This document shows, in pieces, positions 57,586-64,000 of a stretch of 64,000 nt of DNA. The DNA comes from Allium sativum (taxonomy: Eukaryota; Streptophyta; Magnoliopsida; Asparagales; Amaryllidaceae). Position 1 is the stretch's first letter; each line of letters begins with the position of its first letter. Under the pieces are notes generated by a model. That model ran no database searches and was not told the DNA's origin. It saw nothing but the letters and a program-made list of their open reading frames with translations. The position numbers were made by a program, and so were the translations under genes. The stretch covers positions 263,247,731 through 263,311,730 of the forward strand of contig CM060912.1 in NCBI GenBank assembly GCA_030737875.1. Direction: 5' to 3'.

Positions 57586-58664
57586 ATGGCTCCTAAATGA
57601 CAAATAGACATAGGATCATTCCAAGAAAAAGATCAAAGAAGGCAGCAGAATCCTCTATTGATCAATGGCTTTGGAATGACCTAGCCAAAAGAAGACGGAA
57701 GCTTTTAGCCAATTTGAAATTCATCCCAGGCCCTTTTGCAAAATTTGAAGACATTAATTCCTATGGATTACAACAACTAGCTCATCAAGGTAGACTTGAA
57801 TCACTTTTAGATTATTCGCAAAATAATATCAAAATTAATATCACCATGATAAAGCTATTCTTGGAAAATATGACCTTGGATCATCAAAATCCCACTAATT
57901 CACAAAATTGTGTATGGAGTCTTGTTTGTGGGTAACCTATCTTCATTTCTATTGATAGACTAGGTCAAGTTTTAAATTCTCCTATGGATGGGATAGCTTT
58001 AACCGAATTGAATTGTGAATATGGTGTCAGGGATGAAGTAAGTCATCTCTTTATCAATGACGACTCAGATGGATCTCGAACCAAAGGACTACGACCTAAT
58101 GCGAGGGTACTTCACCATGTTCTTACAAGAACTATACTACCAAGGTCCGGAACACATGACCTTATATATTCGGACACTTTTCGAGCTTTGTATGCAATTT
58201 TTGGTCATGTTAAGATTAATTGGATGCAAACAATTATGGATCATCTCCTTCTCTATACACAAGGAGTAACTACATAGTTTCATTATGGAGAATATTTAAT
58301 GAGGGTCTTTGAAAGTGCAAAAATTCCAAAACCGGACTCGGAGACAATTAAAATAAAAAATTTGGATAAGAAGAATTTAAAACAAATGCACATACCTCCT
58401 CCAACGGTCCGGATCATGAGTTTAGAGAATTGGAGAAAGAGAAGTTTGGATCAACCATCATCGAGTTCTATTCGTGCTAATCCTGAAGATGTCCGACTAA
58501 CGGAACCATCTCAAACATCAAGACAAGCACTTGATATAGTTGCGCGCAATCAACTTCTTTTAGAAGAAAGACTCGTGAGAATGGACAAGAAAATGGATAG
58601 AAAATTTTACAAAATTAAGGATTTTCTTGGAAGAATGTGGAATTCAATATTTTGCATTCTTTGA
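57586..58664 (+). pseudogene. 'Putative plant transposon protein'-type ORF in element E
   Basis: An initial ATG (57586) is out of frame by a small indel; from 57597 one frame runs to 58664 with two in-frame stops (57933-57935 and 58275-58277). Landmarks: basic N-terminus (RKRSKKAAESS); a region (LAHQGRLESLLDYSQNNIKI, then MIKLFLENMT) like the start of the plant transposon domain; LGQVLNSPMDG; then LRPNARVLHHVLTRTILPR and LYAIFGHVKINW, resembling that domain's conserved IDWG-type end. A hydrophilic C-terminus with a possible coiled coil (LLEERLVRMDKKMDRKF) follows. From memory, this domain is common in accessory ORFs of plant Ty3/gypsy Tat/Ogre-type elements; the assignment here is by motif pattern only. 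Confidence 0.6.
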
Positions 58665-59165
58665 ACACTGGTCATGTGACGGATCCGGAGAAACAACCTA
58701 TGTCTCCTCTCAATTGGACTTCTCCTAAAAGTACCGAATCCGATGACATTTAGTTTATATATGTTATTTGCTTAAGTATCTTTTAATCTCGAACTTATTA
58801 ATAATGCTTTTGGTTGTGTAATAATTTATATTTGGAACCTCTATGCTTTTGGTTGTGTTGAACATTATGCTTGCTTGAAATTATTATGTGTTTATTTTAT
58901 CTCTAGTGTTATTCGATTATATTGTGCTCATGATATCTTAATCTATTTTTAATCGATGACAAAGGGGGAGAAAAATCTCTCATATGACTCCATGCTATAT
59001 GTGCTATAACATTTATTCATTTTGGATTATTGGAATATATGTGCTAATATTTTTGTTGCAGGAATCAAATGGTAAGTTTATAAATTTATGAACTAACAAA
59101 AATATTGCAGACATTCAGGGGGAGAAATCAGAAGTGTTGTCTTCAATCAAAAAAGGGGAGAATTT
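58665..59165 (+). repeat. Element E 3' non-coding region with repeated polypurine tracts
   Basis: AAAGGGGGAGAAA near 58961, AGGGGGAGA at 59117-59125 and AAAAGGGGAGAA at 59151-59162, just before the 3' LTR. Multiple such tracts are a described feature of Sireviruses. Confidence 0.8.
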
Positions 59166-59481
59166 TGAAAACAAGATTTTGATTAATGTCAACTGCGAGA
59201 AGTGCATTGGAAATCATGTCATAGAGTTAAGGGATTATATATATATATATATATACATACATTGAGTCGTGTTAGAATTATGTTAAGATCTATCCTCAAG
59301 TATAACACGGGTATAAAACAAGGCATATATATATATTAAATGATAATTTCAAAAAAAAAAATTAATGACATAAAACAGTCTGGCTGGGCAAAATTGCCTC
59401 AACCTGTCGACTGGTAAAGCATATTTTGCCCAGTATCGGCTATTTTCTGGATATTTTAAATATATACGATTTCATACTTTT
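59166..59481 (+). repeat. Element E 3' LTR, first 316 bp
   Basis: Starts TGAAAACAAGATTTTGATTA; corresponds to 10412-10523 joined to 53585-53780. Cut after CTTTT (59477-59481) by element F. Confidence 0.9.
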
Positions 59482-62400
59482 TGTAATAACCCGAAAATAT
59501 GGGCCAGTTTAAAATTTTTATTTTGGCAATTTTAGCGAATTTTGAATATTTAAAACGAATTATTTTAAATTAAAACGACGAAAATTTATTTTGGATATAG
59601 AATTAGAACGTATATATTATACGCGTCGTCGTTTGAATATAAATATTTATTTATAATTATAAATAGAATTGAAAATGGCGCGGTAGTTCGATAATTTGAT
59701 TTCAAACTTCAATTGAATGTACCGGGTGCAAAACAATCCGGATTTTAGTGAAACCAAAAACATTAGGATCTATTTGAGAACATCTTTCCAACGAATCCGA
59801 AAACTCAAAATTTCATAGCGGGAAACAAAAGATATGTCCAGTTGAAAATTCTGAATAGTCGCTATGGAATTCAGGCCCTTAAAAATGGACATTTTGCAAA
59901 TGACCTCGGATTTCGACGAAACCAGTTTTGTTGGGTCCGTGATGTCAAATTATTGCTAGATTCCAAATTTCATAATTTTTCGAATCAATATGTGTGCGTG
60001 GCAAAGGAAAACGCGTTTGACCAGTTTCAGTTGATTTTAATCGACTGGAAATTGGCCATTTTTCCAACGGTCTCAGAATTCGACGAAACTAGTTTTGTTA
60101 GGACCGTATCGTCAATACGAAGCTAGAAAATATTTTTCGAGAATTTTTAGAGTTAGTATGTGACCCCGGTAATTTGAAATGTACGTTTAAAATTCAATAT
60201 AGTGATTTAAATGTAAATTTAACGGAAACTGATTCAAACGATCAAATCAACCTACGATACATATCCCATTGTGTTCGGAATGGGGGTAAAACGCTATGGA
60301 CGACAGGCGGTGGGCCTCGTTTAGAGGTCGTATTTGAAAGTCAACTTTTTGAAAAATAAAATAATTAAAATAATTAAAAAATTAAATCTCTCCCTTTACC
60401 TTCTGGCCCCCCCTCTTTATTTCAAAATCGAATTTCATAAAGGAAAAAAAAAGAAAAAAAAAAGAGACGACAGAAAGGGGGGAGGAACCCTGTCACGCCG
60501 CCGCCCTCCCCTTAAACCGCCGCCACCTCACTCGAGACCCCCCCACCTTTCCAGCGGCGCCGCGAGCCACCCAAAATCCCCCCTTCGCCTGCGACATCGA
60601 GCCCCCCCCATCGCGCCAGCAACCGCCGCCTCCCCCTTCGAAACCCCTGCTCCGCCCGCCTCCTTCTTCTTCCTGCTCTCCTCCTCCCTGACCCCACCTG
60701 CCGTGACCCAGACCCGACAGCCGCCCCCCTAGACCCGAACCCGCACCCCCCTTGGCCCAAAAACCCGACCTCCGACCACCTCAGACGCGGTGAAGCCCCC
60801 CCCCCCCAGCCTTCGATTTTGACTGTAAGCCCTTTTTACTTATTTATTTTATTTCTTTTTTCTATGTAATTGGTATTAGCAATTATAAAAATCAGTTTTA
60901 GTTAGGATTTTTCAATTATAAAAGACAGGATTTTTAAAATATAAAAGATTAGATTTTTTTAAAGGAAGAAAGACGATATTTTTAAATGGAGAAAGGTGAG
61001 ATTTTTACATATGTAGTGGAGTAAAAATTAGATTTTTATATATTGAACATCGAAGTAAAAATTCGATTTTTAAATATATGAAGTGATTATAGAAATATGA
61101 TTTTTAAATTGAGAGTGAACAAATAAAAATGTGACTTTTATTTTAAAGACATCAAAATATAAAAATGTGTGATTTTTATATATGTAGTGGCTACGGGCAA
61201 ACGAAGATGATAAAAAGGCGAGAATGAAGAAGATTCCTATAAATGAAGAGTCGTGGTATTGGATAGCCTTCGGTGAGAACTTCTCACTCTTCAACCTCTT
61301 TTTCTAGTTATATATATATACTAGGATGCAGACGGTGCTTAGTAGCACCCGACACAATCGTCCACAAACCATGGACTTGGTTGTTTGGTTGCTTAAATTA
61401 GTTAGATGATTTGGGCTGAATTGAAATGTTTGGTGAATTGAAATTGATTTGATTGATGTGTGAATGGCGTGGGCCTTCACTAGACCGGGGATAAGGCTAG
61501 GCCTCGTCCCGTTTCTAGTATCGTGCCGTTATGCCGCCGAAATTTTCTAAAATATGTTAGAAAAATAAAAATATCATTTTATTTGATAAATGAAATGAAT
61601 AGAAATTCATGTGTTAAAATAAAATATATAATCGTTAAAAATATAATTTTAAACGTGAAAGTGAATAAATAAATATTTATAAACAAATCGGCCGATTTGT
61701 TTATATACACTGATTTGACTGATATTGATTGGGTCGATAAATTTTACACATCGCCCAACTGCACAACTAAAATCTGTGTTTGATTGTTTGAAACCCCACA
61801 CGGGTGTTGGGATGAAATTTGGAAGTTCACTCATCCTGATTGATTAAATATGTCGATCGATTGATTGACAGGCTGTTATAAGCGTTAGATATCTATATTC
61901 GATGCTTATACAGTGTAGTGCACTTTGGTTGATGGTTGGTTATTTTTCAATGCTATTATATACGTGGGATGTCTGAAAATCCATATAATTAACATTATAT
62001 GGTGATTGATTGGGCCTCATTCCAATCGGGAAAATAATGAATATTATGAAAGAAAATTCATGTGTTGAATATAAAAATAGTCATGTGTTGACGATGATTA
62101 TGGGTTGAAACTATTCATGTGTTGAGTGAAATGTTTTAAATAATAAAAATTACATCTTTATCATATTTACGATTAGAATCTACTTTACGGTGGAGTCTAA
62201 TTAAAATCAAACGATAGATACCATAGTTTTATAAAATATTTTACATAACAAAAATAGTGATGTGTTGACAGTACTCATGTGTTGAGATTAGTCGTGTGTT
62301 GAAAGAAATATAGATTCATGTGTTGAATGGGATAAATATTCATTTGTTGGATAGAATAAAGAAGTTTTGAAAAATATAAAGCCGTGTTGATTAGAGATGC

Positions 62401-64000
62401 GTTATTTTGACGCGAACGATATTTATATCGATTTTATTCGTTGTATAATGAATATTAAAAAGTGATTTCAAAATTAAATATTTTGAAATGAAATTCAAAT
62501 TGAATTAGATTAAAATTCGAATTTAATAGGAAGCGAATTTGAATTCGAATAAAATAGAAATGAATTCAAATTGAATTAAATTGAAATTGAAATTGAAATT
62601 TAAAACGAACTGAAATTGAATTGAAATCAATTTGAAATGAATTCGAATTGAATCAAATAGAAGGTAAATTCGAATTGAATTGAATTGAAACGAATTTGAA
62701 TTTGAATTGAATTGAAATGAACTCGAATTGAATTGAAATCAAATCGATTTGAAATTGAAGATGAAGTTGAAATTGTTTTGAAATGAATGTAGAACTATTT
62801 ATAAAATTTGTTTTAAAAGGAAATCGACGAAATATATATAATATATATATTATATATATAATGGCCTGAATAGAACGCGCCGCGCCGCGGCAGTTCGTGA
62901 ATTTCGACCATTTATTTCAAATTGACGTTGCGGGAGATCCGACCGTCGGATTCTCCTAAAACCGGAACCATTGGGTTCGTATCGAAAATAGCTTTCCAAT
63001 GAATATTTGAAATTTGAAATCTAACGGTTGGATTTGGAATTATGTCCAAATCAAATTTGAAAAAGGTCGTTGTAAGTGCAGTTCGATAGCCGTTGATGGA
63101 AATCGACTGTACGGGCCTTGATAAAATTATCAAAAATATCTATAATTTGTGTAAAATCATAATAAATGATTTGGGAAAAATTGGGTTGAAAAATTCCACA
63201 TTTGAAAAGATAAAAATAGATTTTTATCGAAATGAACTAGTTTTGAACTAGAATTAAAATCAATTTATTTTTGAAATAAATAAATTGAATTTGAAAGTGA
63301 TTTTAAAAATAATCAATATTCCCAATACGTGGATTGGACTGGAGTTGAATCGAAATTATCTTCGGGATATTTCGATGTTGGATTTCGTGACTATACAGAT
63401 ATTGTTATGGGAATTTGAAAGATATATTATATATCGTTATTTCCAATACGATATTTGTTGGTTTCAGAATTTGGTATTGAATATAAGCCAATATATTTTC
63501 TATTCAGAGCCTTGTATTTAATATCAAATATGATTTGGGTTTGTTGTGAATCGTGTTTTAGATGACATTGGTTCTTTAACCCAGTTAAAGACAGGATATT
63601 GATTTTTGAAAAGATTAAAACTAAGTGGAGTTTTAATGAATCTTTAATTAGATTAAAATGTGAATTGATAATTTAAATTATCAAATCTGAAAGGTGATCG
63701 GGAATGGAGTACCACCAGTTTTGCTCCAAAGCGATAGTTAAATCTTTAATTAGATTTGAACGTGAGATGGCAATTAATTTTACCGATAACACTGTGGTGT
63801 TAGATATGGAGTATCACCAGTTTTGCTCCATGGGATATATAGGTTGGGATTGGGAAATAAAATAAATAATTACTTCGGTGTGGTTCGCTAATCTCGACTA
63901 GTTTGGAAAACCATAAAATGGTTTGAAATGATATCCAAAGGAAGATTATAGGATAAATTTAGAAGAATTTATCTTGGATAAAATTAATGGGAACATTTCC
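59482..64000 (+). mobile_element. Element F: LTR (Ty3/gypsy-like), continues beyond the window
   Basis: Begins TGTAATAACCCG inside E's 3' LTR, the same LTR-start class as B1. Its first 700 bp resemble the 5' end of LTR B (ATGGCGCGGTAGTTCG, TTTCGACGAAACC words). A very GC- and C-rich stretch at about 60390-60810 is followed by GTAAGC (60825-60830), a donor-like site as in the other LTRs. Further on: AT-rich sequence, a GAATTGAAAT-rich purine tract (about 62490-62770), and a second segment homologous to the LTR start (near 62880-63110). No primer site or gag seen, so the whole 4.5 kb may be LTR. No coding feature supported; the Pro-rich ORF at 60334-60732 is compositional. Confidence 0.7.
62490..62770 (+). 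repeat. GAATTGAAAT-type purine-rich simple repeat
   Basis: Irregular 5-11-bp units of GAATT, GAAATT and GAATTGAATT. Followed by a TA-rich run (62829-62862). Confidence 0.8.

Larger units (their letters stand above)
53585..59481 (+). mobile_element. Element E: Sirevirus-like Ty1/copia element without pol
   Basis: Remainder of the 5' LTR (to 54549; total LTR about 1.08 kb with 10412-10523), primer site, gag pseudogene, an unknown ORF, a plant-transposon-domain pseudogene, several AAGGGGGAG tracts, then the 3' LTR from 59166, which is cut at 59481 by element F. No protease, integrase, RT or RNase H is visible, although a WIPK-type gag-pol junction word (near 56175) remains. It is the oldest element of the central nest, since all others between 10524 and 53579 lie inside its LTR. 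Confidence 0.88.

Noticed and set aside
60334..60732. Pro-rich 132-codon ORF
   Set aside because: Arises from C-rich LTR leader-like sequence; open on both strands because of composition.

Overview
This is a plant nuclear genome window, probably from a eudicot, made almost entirely of nested LTR retrotransposons. The plant assignment rests on Ty3/gypsy chromovirus (Del/Tekay-type) gag-pol remains with a truncated chromodomain, an initiator-Met-tRNA primer site (TGGTATCAGAGC or TGGTATCAAAGC) after every 5' LTR, a Sirevirus-like Ty1/copia element and a hAT-type MITE. I see no intact protein-coding gene. Every gag or pol region carries stops, frameshifts or deletions, or is missing.

Layout by insertion level, with target-site duplications (TSDs) read from the sequence. 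(1) Element A, minus strand, 1-8301: decayed gag-pol plus 5' LTR; its 3' LTR lies just off the left edge. (2) 8302-10411: low-copy-looking DNA carrying a 748-bp hAT MITE (TSD TTCATGCT). (3) Copia element E: 5' LTR split into 10412-10523 and 53585-54549, internal region 54550-59165, start of the 3' LTR 59166-59481. (4) Solo LTR B (minus strand, TSD AGATC) lies inside E's 5' LTR and spans 10524-53579 with its own inserts. (5) Inside B: gag-only element B1 (12917-37827, TSD GATAA), a 1.2-kb solo LTR G (38166-39389, TSD GAATG) and full-length element C (40993-52116, TSD GTTCT). (6) Inside B1's 5' LTR: solo LTR B1a (13460-29934, minus strand, TSD CTATT). (7) Inside B1a: full-length non-coding element D (14454-26404, TSD GCTAG). 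(8) LTR element F (59482 to the right edge) interrupts E's 3' LTR. The deepest nest is five levels: E, B, B1, B1a, D.

The five Tekay-type LTR families here (A, B1, B1a, C, D) differ widely in sequence and length (3.2-5.1 kb) but share one architecture. Each has a TATA box, then 200-320 nt later a consensus splice donor (GTAAGT, GTAAGC, GTGAGT or GTGAGC). Next come 2-4 kb of repeats and inverted repeats, a C-rich polypyrimidine tract ending in CAG|GT (AG lost in one copy), and the LTR end, primer site and gag leader. I read this as an LTR-encoded leader intron. Inside it sits a ~95-nt hairpin module with a conserved CCCGGAACCGACCGGC-like core and stems that change in a complementary way between families (14 copies). 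A structured RNA present only in unspliced transcripts is the most interesting candidate system here. It is inferred from sequence alone.

C and D have nearly identical LTR pairs, so they moved recently, yet cannot encode a working pol. They must have been mobilised in trans. D also carries a tRNA-like Pol III unit with a T-run terminator near the start of each LTR.
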